A stretch of DNA of 64,000 nt from Nematostella vectensis. Taxonomy: Eukaryota; Cnidaria; Anthozoa; Actiniaria; Edwardsiidae. Positions 47,347 to 59,114 of this stretch are shown piece by piece. A model generated the notes under the pieces. The model saw only the letters and a program-made list of their open reading frames with translations, searched no databases and was not told the origin of the DNA. The position numbers and the translations under genes were made by a program. Position 1 is the first letter of the stretch, and each line of letters opens with the position of its first letter. Location of the stretch: positions 8,357,219-8,421,218 of the forward strand of contig NC_064046.1 in the NCBI RefSeq assembly GCF_932526225.1, given 5' to 3'.

Positions 47347-48189
47347 AATCAAATAATCAGGCCTAACATATAATATGTGCCTTGCCATGTACAGCATTAA
47401 TGAGTCAGCTTTGAAGATCAAGAGACATCAGCAATAACATATAATTGTTAAACACAATTTGATTTTGCATTTTAGAACGCATCAGACTAACAAAGCAATC
47501 TTTTTCTGCTGTCTGAGCCTCGAGATGTTCTTAGCATGTTTTTAAAATGTGGTGAAATCTCAGGCTGAAAGTTCTTTTAATGAAAGTTCTTATAAAAATA
47601 ATGTATTTCGGCGAGCAATACTCTGCTGCTTTAACGTATGAACCGAATTCGAGTTGTTTTGATGACTTTAGTTATGTTAGCTTAAAATAAGTATACGGGA
47701 AGTTTTGACGGTATTTCGCTGTTTGACAGCAAGGCAAAAAGCGCCGGCCAAGAGACGCTGGATTGAAAGTGAAATTGAATATAGAACAATCGTGATGAAT
47801 AAATAAAGAAAAAAAAGTTTGATTCATTTCGAAAATAAGGTTGGTTTACGAATCTTGTTCTTTACTTGAATATTTAGGTAAGCGCTTCCCTGTTCGCTCG
47901 TTAACGCCATCAATAAATAGAAAAGTTACTAAGCACCGGCAAGATATCAAATTGAGAAATAGAATGTGATAAACAAATAGTCTACTTGTTTCGAAAAACG
48001 AGTGATTTCAAGTGCATGTGACCCCCCTATATTATCAAAAATTATGAGGAATTGACCAGTAGGGCGTGGCTGTTCCCCCTATATTTAATGTTTAATGTTC
48101 CCCCCCCTGATTAAAAAAATCTCGGCTCGTACATCAATCGCGTTAGCGCTCATGCAATCATGCAGACAGCTCCATAAACGTTAACAACG

Positions 48190-49033
48190 CAAGCAAAGTT
48201 GGAGAGAAGGTCCTGGCATTGATAAACAGGGGGTCTGTTACTGACTACACTTTCAAACGAAATGCGCAAGCTATTACTTTTGCGTCCAAACTGGCAGTAA
48301 ACATCGACAACGAGCGAGTGGAAATAGACCCACAACTCTTATTGCAGCGCCTCATTCTGGGTAATAACACTTTGGAAGACCTCCAGTCAGTATTTGCATA
48401 CGAACTCAGCAGTTACCCGACAACTCTGATTCATCCTTAATGATGTGGTAAGCTAACAAGCCCGCTTTGGCCGAAGCTCTCTCCACAATTAGTATCCGAG
48501 AAAGCACCGAATGACGTTGATGTACAGTATGTCCTAGACGGCGGAGCGCACTTACATAGGGTGACGTGGTCTTCTCCGGAAACTCGGACTTTCAAAGACA
48601 TTTGTCGTCGTTATTGTCGCTATGTTAGTAGCAAGTACGGCAAAGCAATCGTCGTTTTTGACGGATACGGGGGCGACATGTCAACTAAACAGATGACTCA
48701 GATGACTCGGGTAAGGCTGGCGTTACAGTGACGTTCACTGAGGATATGAAGATCACAACGAAGAAAGACGTGTTTCTTGCCAACACGCAGAACAAGCAAC
48801 GGCTTATAGGCGTGTTTAGTGAACATATTTGCCAAGGACAAATCAGGACTCGCCAGGCAAAAGCTGATGCCGATCTTCTCATCGCACAGGCAGCTGTTGA
48901 ATCCGCTAAAGTCAAAACAAACAACCGTACTCGTGGGCGATGACACCGATCTTCTGGTGCTTTTTCTCTTCCATGCAGATACAGGGTCAGTGATCTTTTA
49001 TTCATCCGTCTCTCTCCGATATCACCACTACTA
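48190..49033 (+). pseudogene. Broken C-terminal part of the same multicopy family, nuclease-like DTDLLVL motif
   Basis: Collinear blocks in shifting frames on the plus strand: KVLALINRGSVTDYTFKRNA and IDPQLLLQRLILGNNTLEDL (to 48440), NKPALAEAL, then VQYVLDGGAHLHRVTW and KAIVVFDGY (about 48520-48665), VTFTEDMKIT and ADADLLIAQAAVESAK (to 48915), and VLVGDDTDLLVLFLFHADTG (to 48990). At least three frameshifts and in-frame stops. The spacing of acidic residues (VFDGY, DADLL, DDTDLL) recalls PIN/FEN-type nucleases; that link is inference. A shorter relic, VLDGGSLLH followed by a stop, is near 63700. Confidence 0.6.
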
Positions 49034-50767
49034 AGCAAATATCTATTTATTTTGAAATAAAGTAAACCGAATTTTCTGGGGTATTTTTTTCATATTTTGT
49101 TTTTGTGTAAATGTATAAAAATGTCGGGTATATATTTTTCTTTTTTTCTACAAAGCAGGGTTTTCTCGGACTTCCCGCTCTAAGATAAAAATGGAAAAAA
49201 AGTCGGAGATATTACAGGTTTTGGTTGAAAAAAAAACATATGAAATCAGCAAAATGGGTGATTTTCAGGAATCAAGAAGAAAAATAACCAGAAAGCAGAA
49301 TTGCCGCTTTGTGCCACGGGTTCAGACGTGTCTCATAAACATCCAATCGGAGCGCGAGAAAGATGCCGACGCCACAGTAAACGTCATGGTCGCTATTTTG
49401 TTGCTTTCAGAAATCTTGTGTCTTCTGATTAACATCAATAGTGTAAAGACAACTGAATTTTCAATCTTTCCTGGTGACTGGACAGAAAAGAAATAGAGAC
49501 TGGAAAGATTTGGAAGCAAAAACGTTTTCAAGTTTCGTTATTTTCATGCGCGCGCTAAAGAACAGCGTCATTTTAAACGAGCGCGCGCATTTATTGTACA
49601 TTCTTTTTCGCGGCAAAAATATGCAAATTAAAATCTAAATCGATTTTCTTTATTTGATTTTAATTTAATCGATTTAATACTCAACCGAGCGCTCCTTTCA
49701 GGGAAAATCAAAGAGGGCGACTTGGGGCAAGTCTACCTTGCTCTAAAACCCTATTTCACTACAAATATAGTTGTCAACTAAAAATTGTTAGAGTAGATGG
49801 GGTTGTAGTATTACATTAAGCGGCAGTTTATGCAGTAAGCGGTGATACATCGTGTATGAATGCGGACGCTCACAGCACGGGCATAAAAGACCTTCGTCAA
49901 CAACTTCCGGACGTTTGAGAGGTTTGCTAATACGTCATATTTAAAGGGGTGCGACATCGGTAACATCTCTAGAATAAAATCAAAACTGAACTCCTGTCTT
50001 AGTGCATTATTGCGTAATGTGACACGAGACATTTTATCTGCTGCAGTTGTGAGTGTAAAAGGAGTGTTTTTGAGAGCTACCTGAAGTGGCAATTCATTAG
50101 ACCTGACGCGAGCTATGACAAGCACCTGCTCTTGAAAGCGTGTCCTTGCAGCAAAGTTCCAGTGCAAGAGCCGTACAAATTATCACATTAAAGAAAAGCT
50201 GAGCCTGTAAAAAAGCAGAATCGCTCGCCATTTAACCAAGAGCATGGTGCGCGTGCGCGAGCCACAGTTGTTGATGTTGTGAAATGCATCCTGCCCCACC
50301 CCTCCTTCCCCCCGTTCTCCCCCCTGTGAATGCGCTTCCATTATGCTTCTTTTGAGGGAATTTGATTTGGCTAAGAAATCGGAAAGGCACATTTTCTCTC
50401 TAATATTCTACTTTCCGAAGAAAATATCAAAGGCGGCGGCAAAGTATGTTTTCTGGTGCTTTCAATTAAGAAATAAAAAATAGAAGGTTACTGTTGTCTA
50501 TGATTTTGTCATTTACTTTCATTCAAACTAATGTACTAAATTTGTATACGGTGAAGTGAAATAAAATATCTGTATCTGCTTCTTAGGGTACAATTACTGT
50601 CCCCTTCACAAGAAAGGATACCCGCCATTGCCTTCCCTGCCCCCAGACGCTAGCTTTAATTCTCCTCATGGAGATTTGTACCACTTTTTATAGTAATTCT
50701 TGATACGTACATATCAACATTGATACGGGTCGACATTATTGAAGACATCATTCCCCCCCCCCCCCTC
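49034..50767. other. No gene supported
   Basis: A plus ORF at 49191-49496 and a minus ORF at 49811-50167 (118 codons) were inspected; neither has a recognisable domain or clear splice context. cgcgcg-rich blocks occur near 49548 and 49580. Confidence 0.35.

Positions 50768-50830
<63 letters not shown>
50751..50830 (+). repeat. C-run followed by (CA)n microsatellite
   Basis: About 14 C, then about 30 CA dinucleotides to 50830. Confidence 0.97.
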
Positions 50831-50835
<5 letters not shown>

Positions 50836-50940
50836 TTTTTTTCATCCAGTCGACTAGATGTATGTTACATCAGCGCTATTGTCTCTAGATTCCCACCCTC
50901 GAATATCTCCATTTTTCCTTAAAGATATTGACATCTCAGA

Positions 50941-51262
50941 AGAAATCATTACGAGAGTCATGACATCCGAACATGTGCTCAAGTTACATCTCACGTGATA
51001 TCTCAGGTGACATTCGAGCAGAAATCATTACGAAAGTCATGGCAACCGAACATGTGTTTACATGACATCTCACGTGATACTCATGTGACATCTCACGTGG
51101 TATCTCAGCAGACATTACGAGAGTCATGGCATCAGAACATGTGCTCACGTGACTTCTCACGTGACATCTCAGCAGACATCATTACGAGAGTCATGGCGTC
51201 AGAAAATGTGCTCACGCGACATCTCAGCATACATCATTACGAGAGTCATAGCGTCGAACACG
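50941..51262 (+). repeat. Degenerate 55-90 bp tandem repeat rich in CACGTG
   Basis: Five copies starting at about 50941, 51019, 51112, 51175 and 51230. Each contains catcattacgagagtcatgg or a close variant, gaacatgtgctcac and catctcacgtgacatctcag. The palindrome CACGTG (or CACGTGA) occurs at least six times, a dense cluster of E-box-like sites. Confidence 0.85.
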
Positions 51263-53112
51263 TAAGTATTTGGGTGTGTTTAATTGACTCAAATATTGTT
51301 TGATGCATTTCTTCGTTTTTTTTTCAAGCATGTTTGTGAAACGACAGGCTCGATAGATGTTTCTAGTTTTTTTCTTACTCGACCAGCAGTATTGTTTTAG
51401 AATATCCCCCCTAATTAAAATCCCTTTAATACTTACTTATGCATGACCATTAATTCATATGTAATTACAATTTTTCATTTTTCGTGAAGCTATAATTATC
51501 GTCTCTTATAAATTATTGACCTCCTAATATTCTTGTCCTTTAAAAATATGAAGCTGAATTAAAAGAAGACTCCCTTAAGATATAACATTCAATGTTTTTA
51601 AGACTTGGCACTATCGAGGTTCAACTGCAGAAAGCTCTAAGTATGTACTAGAAAAAGGGCTAAAAATGTTTGTTCTCGTACTCGAAAAAGTAATGCTCTT
51701 GGTAATGATGACAACAAACTTTATAAAATACTTCAGAAAGGCGTACCTCGTTGTAAAACGTCGTATTCAAGTACCACAGATACCATGAGCTGAGATGTTA
51801 AAATAACATTTTTCCGCCTTGGCTATTGAGCGAAAAAGAAAAATACGCACAACCAGCAGCCCGTGGCTTTGTGTTTTATAGGATTCTAGATCCAACCTAA
51901 CCCATGTAGTAAAAATAAACTTATCCCTTGACGACGTTATGACGATGACTGACTCTTTGTTCTTATCAACTACCAAACCCTCGAGGTTTTCCGCGAATTT
52001 GGAATCGGGCATCACTATGTAGAGCTGTAGAAGGCCTCGAAGCATTGGGAGACAAGATACAGAAACATGAAGAAAACATTAGGGCACAGACACGCCCCTA
52101 CTGGTCATTTTCCTATAATTTTCGAAAATATTTGGGGGCACGTGCCTGCAATGCCCCACCCCCTCCTTCGGCCCTGCGATGTCTGAGGCGATATTTTGCT
52201 GCTTTTAATTTAGGAAGATCGCTAACACTTCACGATCGTAATATTAAATTGTATAGCAAATCGTAGACTTGCTCCAAGTTGCTCTCTCAGAAGCAAAGTG
52301 ACACAATGCTATAGAGGCACTGCAACCGAGCAGGCGGCGAGCGAAGAAGTCGAACTCCGACATGTGAGAGAGGAAGGTCTTTGTAAAAGTCTACTCACAT
52401 CGTAACGTAAATCTATAATGAGTTTATGAATTATAGCATTTTAAACGTAAATCGTATATCGTGGGATGTTATCTAAAAAAGTCATCTTTCCTTGTACTAC
52501 AGATCGCTGCAACTGCAAAGCATGAAATGTTGCCGTGTCATACTCAAGGGTCAGATTTCTCTCAATTTGAAAGAATACAGTTAATCAATCAAAAAGTGCC
52601 ATTCTACTTAAACTTGGATCTCTTGAAAGCGCCTACATCTCATTTAGTTAAGAAGTTAGTTGTAACTGAGAATTTTTAATAGATATCTATTTGACATGAC
52701 AAATAGCCATCAAGACAAATGAGATTCTATATTCAAGAATGACTCTCCAATTTATAATTCAATAGCCAATCGGAAAAAGCTTCTACGAAAACCTGGAACA
52801 GAATCCATCAACTCGAAAGGTTAATGGAAACTCAAAGCGGAAAACACTTCTTGCTAATTGTTTATATTTATCGAGAATCTCGCAAAGTTACGGTACACTT
52901 TGGTCATGACTACCGGAAGGGACGGATGTCTTTCGCATGTTCGCCACCTGCTGCCTGTGGACTTTTCTAGTGGAGACAAACTGGCGTAGAGCGTTAATTG
53001 AAAACTTATTCTCATGAGTATCACACAGCCGTGAAGATAACAAGAAAAAGGTGCGAGAAGTCGCTGCCGGCAGTAAAAGACGCTCGCATTTGAAGCTGAC
53101 TTTACAAGGATC
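51263..53112. other. AT-rich, no gene supported
   Basis: A minus-strand ORF at 51767-52045 (92 codons) is preceded by a possible acceptor and has protein-like composition, but is unrecognised. The remainder shows nothing. Confidence 0.3.
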
Positions 53113-53439
53113 ATGAAAGCTGTATGTGCCTTTTTGTTAAGCTGTTTTTTAACGGTAAGCACTTTTGTATTTGTTTTTCATCTATTGTTTTTTTTACTAT
53201 AAGTTTAAAAGTAATCAAAACAGAATCTACATTTTCGAAATCTTGTCTTCTTTTTTTAAAATAAATAGGCATGTAATATGTTTTCCCCTTCAGATTACCG
53301 CTTCAGAAATTGACCAAGGACGAAAAAATTGCGAAGGTACAATTATTTAAATAATGAAATGCCCATGAGCAAACATGATTTCTAAATTACTTTTTTAAAT
53401 TTCCATTTTTCTAATACAGGAGCAATCTGTGGATATTAA
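53113..53439 (+). CDS. Candidate small secreted peptide gene (34 aa in this model)
   Basis: Exons 53113-53154, 53294-53336 and 53420-53439 join in frame to a TAA. Exon 1 encodes a clear signal-peptide start (MKAVCAFLLSC followed by hydrophobics) and ends with a strong donor (gtaagc). The short remainder has a dibasic RK pair and then the motif C-x4-C close to the end. With cleavage at the dibasic site, a nine-residue peptide with one possible disulphide would result. The second donor and third acceptor are ordinary. An alternative is that exon 2 splices to a more distant phase-compatible exon, for example 56594-56812. Function unknown; no family recognised. Confidence 0.4.
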
Positions 53440-54319
53440 TCATTCACAAAATATAACAAAATTGTGGGTGGGTCATTTTGGTAATTATGGTTTAGACCTT
53501 CTTTTGGCTATACGTTTTACCATTTTACCAAATCATAAGATTTATTTCTCAACAAGTAAAGTCAAAATGTCAGACGGCTTCTTATAGAGTTTGCTAATTT
53601 TTTTCCTGTGGGGATATGTCCCGTATTTACAGAGCATCTAATGCCATAAAAACAGGCTCATCTCCCACGAAGCAGACAATTAAACTTGCCATTAAATGCT
53701 AGAGTACCTGTAACTCAAAAATAAAAATTAGAATGGTTCCGGGTAACACGAATACAAGAGACACAACAATCCGATCCCGCTGTTCTTGTTTTCTTTTTCT
53801 TTTTTGAGGGGCTTAGTTTTGACGAAACTATTAATTTTCGTTTCCTGTTCTTGTATGGTGCATTTTTGTTTCAACACATTATAATAGATAATATTCAATA
53901 CAAACATTGAAAAAAAAGCTTTATAAATGATAAAATCAGGGTGAAATCATTTTGAAGGGTTTTCTTAAAATCCTTACTTTAGTGATAAGGGCACAAAAAA
54001 TAAACAAAAAAGCATGTTATTTTTTATACTACGTGACTATATTAGGGCGTTGTATTTATCACTGATCTTAACTTTTCTGAATTTCCATAATTTGTATGCC
54101 GATAGCGATAACTCAAATAGAAAAATACATATAATATGTGTAAAAGTTATCTTCGTATATCCATCATTTTTATTTTTCCATTCAATTTTCCGCATTTACA
54201 TTGATGTTTAGCCAACGGGCATCATTTATTGAAATTCCCTTTTACTCGTAACGAATCACGCTAGGGGGTCTCTTAGCCCCCCGTCTGTTTTCGTGGTCTC
54301 GCCTTGTTTATGATTCTAC
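53440..54319. other. AT-rich, no gene seen
   Basis: No supported ORF or RNA gene. A short palindrome (agggggtctcttagccccc) lies near 54263-54281. Confidence 0.35.
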
Positions 54320-55084
54320 AGTACCTAAATTTATGATTCTATCATAAAACCAATATTGTTTTTAAATTAGGAGGATTTGTTACAATATATGGCTTCAAGT
54401 CGATTTAGTTCATACACTATAACCGCAATAGCCCAATAAAGATTCCTCATGATAACATGGCCCGCACATGTACGCACAATGTTTAATATGCATAATCCAA
54501 TAACTTTTTGTTCACCCGATAGAATTTACATTCGTGGTTAGCTAAAGTTCTTTTAGGTTGGGTTTTAATCGCTAACTCGATTTGCGGCATAGGGGCCAAA
54601 TATACAAACATTTCTTTTAAGTAAAGCGACATTCTAGAAAAATTTTTATATTTCAACTGGAGTAAATAAATTGAAATTGAGGACGCAAGAATTGAAAAAA
54701 AAAAGCAAATGCATGTCGGTATCTCCAAAGAAATTAGATAAAATATATTGGTGGTCTCTACAACAAAAACAAGTGCAACTATAAGCCAGAGGGAACAGCT
54801 ATGAGCAAATGATCAGAGATTGATCATTGGCACCCATCAAGCAGTTTCAACTGCCTGTCAAACCGTTTGAACCAATCGTAACTCGAGAGGATAATAGTAA
54901 ATGGGGGTTCTACGCCAGGTGGATCTTGTAGATCGTGAACCAGCTAGTTTTTTTTTATTCTTCCTTGAGAGCTAGTCAAATGTGTGGACACGGCCATTAG
55001 ATTTGAAGAGGATTGGGCAAGGTGTTTAAAAAGGAAATAAATAAAACACTGTCTATTTGAGATAAGGTTGCATCGGAGAAGCTA

Positions 55085-55290
55085 TGTATCGTAACCCGTT
55101 TATCCTTCCTGTAGGCGTGGGAGTTTTAATTCAGCGAGAAACCCCGGAGTTCGTTATTTGGCCGCCAATTTGGAAAATACGGACGCGTGCCGCTCGTCCC
55201 GCTCCTCTGTGTCCAAAATGGTAGACTCCGGGTTTTCTCGCTGAATAAATATCTCCAACGCCTACACGTAGGCTATAACCCGTTTTGCAA
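55085..55290. mobile_element. MITE with tacacgtaggct end (copy 1)
   Basis: gtaacccgtttatccttcct, gtaggcgtgggag and cagcgagaaaccccggag on the left mirror ctccgggttttctcgctgaa, ctccaacgcctac and cgtaggctataacccgtttt on the right. About 205 bp, non-coding. Confidence 0.75.
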
Positions 55291-55904
55291 CATCGGTATT
55301 AAATATAAGCAAAACAAACGAATGTTTATTAGGCTACCACACATAGTTTCAATGATTCTACCTACATATATGATTCTATCATAAAAGCAATATTGTTTTT
55401 AAATTAGGAGGATTTGTTACTATATATGGCTTCAAGTCGATTTAGTCCATTCACTTTTACTGTATTAGCCCAATAAAGATTCCTCGCAATAACGTGGCAC
55501 GCAGTCTTCCAAATGTTTAATACGCAAAATCAAATACTTTTTTGTTCACCCGATAGAATTAAATTTCGTGGTTAGCTAAATTTCTTTTAGGTTTGGTTTC
55601 TTATCGCTTACTCCATTTGCGGCATGTGGGTCAGATATACAAACTTTTCTTTTAAGTGAAGCGACATTCTAGAAAAATTCTGATATTTCAACTAGAGTAT
55701 TTCTTTACGCTGCAAATGATGTTTAAATTGACCAAATAAATTAAAATTGAGGACGCAAGAACTGAAAAAAAAAACGCAAATGCATGTCGGTATCTCCAAA
55801 GAAATTAGATAAAATATATTGGTGGTTTCTACAACAAAAACAAGCGCAACTATAAGCCAGAGGGAACAGCTATGAGCAAATGATCGGTTGCATCGGAGAA
55901 GCTA

Positions 55905-56101
55905 TGTATCGTAACCCGTTTATCCTTCCTGTATGCGGGGGAGTTTAAATTTAGCGAGAAATTCCGGAGTTCGTTATTTGGCCGTCAATTTGGAAAATAC
56001 GGACGCGTGCCCCTCGTCCTGCTCGTCTGTGTCCAAAATGGTAGACTCCTGGTTTTCTCGCTGAATAAATATCTCCTACACGTAGGCTATAACCCGTTTT
56101 G
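55905..56101. mobile_element. MITE with tacacgtaggct end (copy 2)
   Basis: The duplicated copy of the previous element (gtaacccgtttatccttcct to cgtaggctataacccgtttt), with small deletions in the right arm. Confidence 0.75.
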
Positions 56102-56270
56102 TCACATGGGTACCAATACCAAATAAATAAGCAAAACAAATGTTTAATAGGCTACCACACATAGTTACATTGGTCCGAGCACTACAACCTATTTTCCAAG
56201 AATCAAAGTTGCACAAGACTTCAATTTTAGATTAGCGAGCCGGGTAAAATGTGGTCGGAGGAATCCAAGC

Positions 56271-56428
56271 AGCGGCGTAGCCAGGATTTTTAACAGGAGG
56301 GGGTTCAAAAGGTCCTTTAAAGGCATTTTATCCTGTATTTTAGATGATGTATCATGCATTTACTGTATTTTTTGCTGCTAGAAGGGCGGGGCCGGGCCCC
56401 CTGGGTCGCCCCCCCTGGCTACGCCCCT
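56271..56428. mobile_element. MITE, GGGGCGTAGCCAGG family, full copy
   Basis: Ends agcggcgtagccaggatttt and the inverse of ccccctggctacgcccct, interior tttaacaggagggggttc and catttactgtattttttg. Same family as 14283-14430; about 75-80 percent similar by eye. Confidence 0.87.
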
Positions 56429-56593
56429 GCCAAGATAGCGGGAAGATCGATGAGTTTTTCGTTTAACAATGACCAAAAACTTACTTCTTCTTCTACTGTC
56501 TTACTTGAAGGAAAATCGAACTGAGCTCAATTTAATGGGAAATTGGAGTGTTCTAGAGCTCGAACTAGTTATATGACAGAATTTACTTGGCAG

Positions 56594-56812
56594 AACATTA
56601 CTGCGATATTGTCTTCCGATTCCTCGGTTGTTATGATATCAACGCCCCACAAGTAATGAGCCATGACTACGAGTGGCTGCCGAATGTGTCCATGCCCCCT
56701 CTGGAAAACCTGACTTTTGAGGACTGGCGCAAGTCTCAGCCGGGTTTCGCGTGTTCCTGCGCGGGAGAAAGCAACACGATTGGCTACTCGTACTTTGCCC
56801 TGCAGAATCCTT
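56594..56812 (+). CDS. Isolated internal exon, extracellular-type sequence, gene unknown
   Basis: Open for 72 codons between an acceptor (acttggcag) and a strong donor (gtaagtgtg), phase 1 on both sides. It encodes HYCDIVFRFLGCYD, then DYEWLPNVSMPPLENLTFED, WRKSQPGFACSCAGE and NTIGYSYFALQNP, with five Cys and two N-glycosylation sites. The spacing W-x4-P-x3-C-x-C, after a D/E-rich W block and a P-x-x-E/Q-x-L stretch, faintly resembles the second extracellular domain of ABCA transporters before its Pro-rich stretch; this is weak. The donor runs directly into a TG/G microsatellite. No adjoining exon identified. Confidence 0.45.
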
Positions 56813-56822
56813 GTAAGTGTGT

Positions 56823-56853
<31 letters not shown>

Positions 56854-57393
56854 TTAGAGGCACAGCCTTTGTAGTTGTACAGTCAAATCCCGCTCGAAGA
56901 ACATCCGGTTGATAAGGAAGCCTACGGCGCTTAGGCTTTGTGCTCATGCGCACAGCTGATCGCCATTTTAAAACAGAAAGGCTTGTTTAACCGCGACGGT
57001 ACTCAAACTAGCCCCGGGGGGTAGATCCCATAAATACAAATGGGGGTGAGCGTCAGCAAAATCAATTTTAACCCCAAGGGATAGCACTTTGGGCGTGGAC
57101 AACAGTAATTCTTACCAATTTCTTACACTGAGAGATTTTTTGTGAGATAGATCGAGAGATATTCTGTAAAAACAATTTCAGTTTTCGAGAATATTGTTGC
57201 GGTCCTTAAGACACTGCCACCGAGCACATCCATATTGTGAGATCATTTGAGCCCGGTTGTAATTGGATAGGATTATCTATTAATGTGACAACCACTAAAG
57301 GACAGATAGAATCGGAAAAATTGTTGAACACACCCCTATAGTCCAGTGATCGGACTAATTGCAACACAAGGTTTTTTAAAGTTTTTGTATTAT
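56813..57393. other. Microsatellite then unique sequence
   Basis: (TG)n and an 18-base G-run at 56817-56854, then AT-rich sequence without a recognised gene. Confidence 0.5.
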
Positions 57394-58489
57394 TTAATAG
57401 TGACCGTCTCAGACCAAGAAAATTTTTGTTCAGAACAAAAATACCATCTTTTGCCAGAAGATAGCCCTTGATGACCTTAGTATTCTGTTAAAATTTGAAA
57501 CGAATCGGATAAATATTTTTGGCTTGAGAGGGGAAAAAGTATTTTTCGAATATTATTAGCGATTTTTCGGTATTTTTTTACTTGAACAGAAAAAGTCTAA
57601 AAAAAAAACCAAAATTAAGCCGGGCAGCAAAAAACAAACTTGATTCATAGAAACTAGATAATCATACGTATTTGAATTAGGTCATTGGTAGGTTTAGTAT
57701 TTTACCTTATTTTAACTTTTATTTTATATTAAGTTTTTCGCACTCCGTAAATAAGCCCGGAAAACGAGGCCTATATCTTCCATGGGACGTGGGATTTCAA
57801 AATTCTTTTCACTCTAGGTGTAAAGCGCTATTGTACTTCCAATATATCAAATAAAATTTTGTGGCAATTAAAAACACGAGTTTTGATGAGGCGATTAACA
57901 GCCCCCATTGAGCGCCTATATTTCAAAAATTGCAAGACAATGGCTGTCGTAAGAGCACATACCTTTGCACCCAAAACAAGCCCAATTAAATGCGAAACAT
58001 GGTCCTGGTAGACTCTAAATAGCATCTTAGAAGGCGTATTTAACCGTAGAAGTTCAAAAGAGCACTCGATAACGCTAGGTCAACCATTCAATCCACCTCG
58101 AATTATATAGTAGTCGTTTTCCGGGCTTATTTACGGAGTGCGAAAAAGAGAAAATAATTGAAAAATCTGTTAAAAATTAAGAAAAATACTAAAACTACCA
58201 ACGACCTAATCCAAATATGAAAGATTATCTATTTTTTTATGATTCACGTTTGTATTTTGCTGCCCGGCCTAATTTTGTTTTTTTAGACATTTTCTGTTCA
58301 AGTCGAAAAATACCGAAAAATCGCTAATTATATTTGAAAAATACATTTTCCCCTCTCAAGCCAAAAATATTTATCCGATTTGTTTCAAACTTTTACAGAA
58401 TACTAAGGTCATCAAGGGCTATCTCCTGGCAAAAGATGGTATTTTTGTTCTGAAAAAAAATTTTCTTGGTCTGAGACGGTCACTCTTAA
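57394..58489. mobile_element. Foldback element, 1.1 kb, ~370-bp inverted arms, TTAA flanks
   Basis: Arm 57398-57765 is the inverse of arm 58115-58485 (about 85-90 percent), starting agtgaccgtctcagaccaag and reaching ccgtaaataagcccggaaaa. The loop of about 350 bp has no recognisable ORF. Both ends read TTAA, one variable base, then AGTGACC, which suggests insertion at TTAA as for piggyBac or Kolobok elements. Such long arms would form a strong hairpin if transcribed. Confidence 0.9.
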
Positions 58490-58889
58490 GTCTCCTTTTA
58501 TAACATACTTGAAAGTCTTAAAATATCGAAGCACGCAAACACCCCGGAAAACCGCATAGAAGGAGTAAGTACGCAGCTGCTTTGTCTCCTATTATCTTTG
58601 CTCTACAAAGGATTTCTTTTGTCTCTATTCTTCTCGTTCTTTGTGTCGAGGTGCGGGTATTGTTCATTTGCTCAATCAAATTGCAGCTTGTAAGAGCTGC
58701 GTACTGACCCATACAAGGCTTGTATGAAAAACCACAGATATCCCAAATCATGAAAATCGCGAAAAATATACCTACTTTGGAAAAAATCAAATTTATGTCA
58801 CTAAAAATGATAAGAAATACATATTTCTACACGGTCTGGGTAAAAATCAATGTCATCTGATATAGCCTATCTATTTTTGGCAAAATCCA

Positions 58890-58965
58890 CAGGCTTCTAC
58901 TAGCTATCTTCCTTTCTTCTATCATTCTACTAGCTATCTACCAGGTTTCTACTAGCTATCTTTAC
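58890..58965 (+). repeat. Three-copy ctactagctatct repeat
   Basis: ttctactagctatct occurs three times in 75 bp with short different spacers. Confidence 0.85.
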
Positions 58966-59114
58966 GGGTATTTAGAAAGAGAATCATGCACATCATGTAA
59001 TTTGTATCATTAATTTGAGATTGTTTGATTTTAATGGCGTCGATCTCAAGTTTATTGTTATCTTTTTGCAACCCTGCTTTCAATTGTAATTAAGTGTGAT
59101 TTTAATTAAATGCA

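Larger units (their letters stand above)
54320..56165 (+). repeat. Two-copy ~1-kb tandem duplication
   Basis: 54320-55330 and about 55364-56165 are copies in the same orientation: tatgattctatcataaaa, then tttttaaattaggaggattt, gcttcaagtcgatttagt and caagtgcaactataagccag recur in order. Copy 1 has about 255 bp (54812-55067) missing from copy 2; copy 2 has about 36 bp (55697-55733) missing from copy 1. Both carry the MITE listed next, so the MITE was inserted before duplication. Divergence is roughly 8-10 percent by eye. Confidence 0.9.

Noticed and set aside
48190..49033. Functional multi-exon gene joining the frames
   Set aside because: The shifts occur without GT/AG borders and in-frame stops interrupt conserved blocks, so a pseudogene is more likely.
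49811..50167. 118-codon minus-strand ORF
   Set aside because: Protein-like composition but no recognised domain, no splice partner and no conservation evidence.
51767..52045. 92-codon minus-strand ORF with a possible acceptor
   Set aside because: Not recognised; no matching upstream or downstream exon, so not called.
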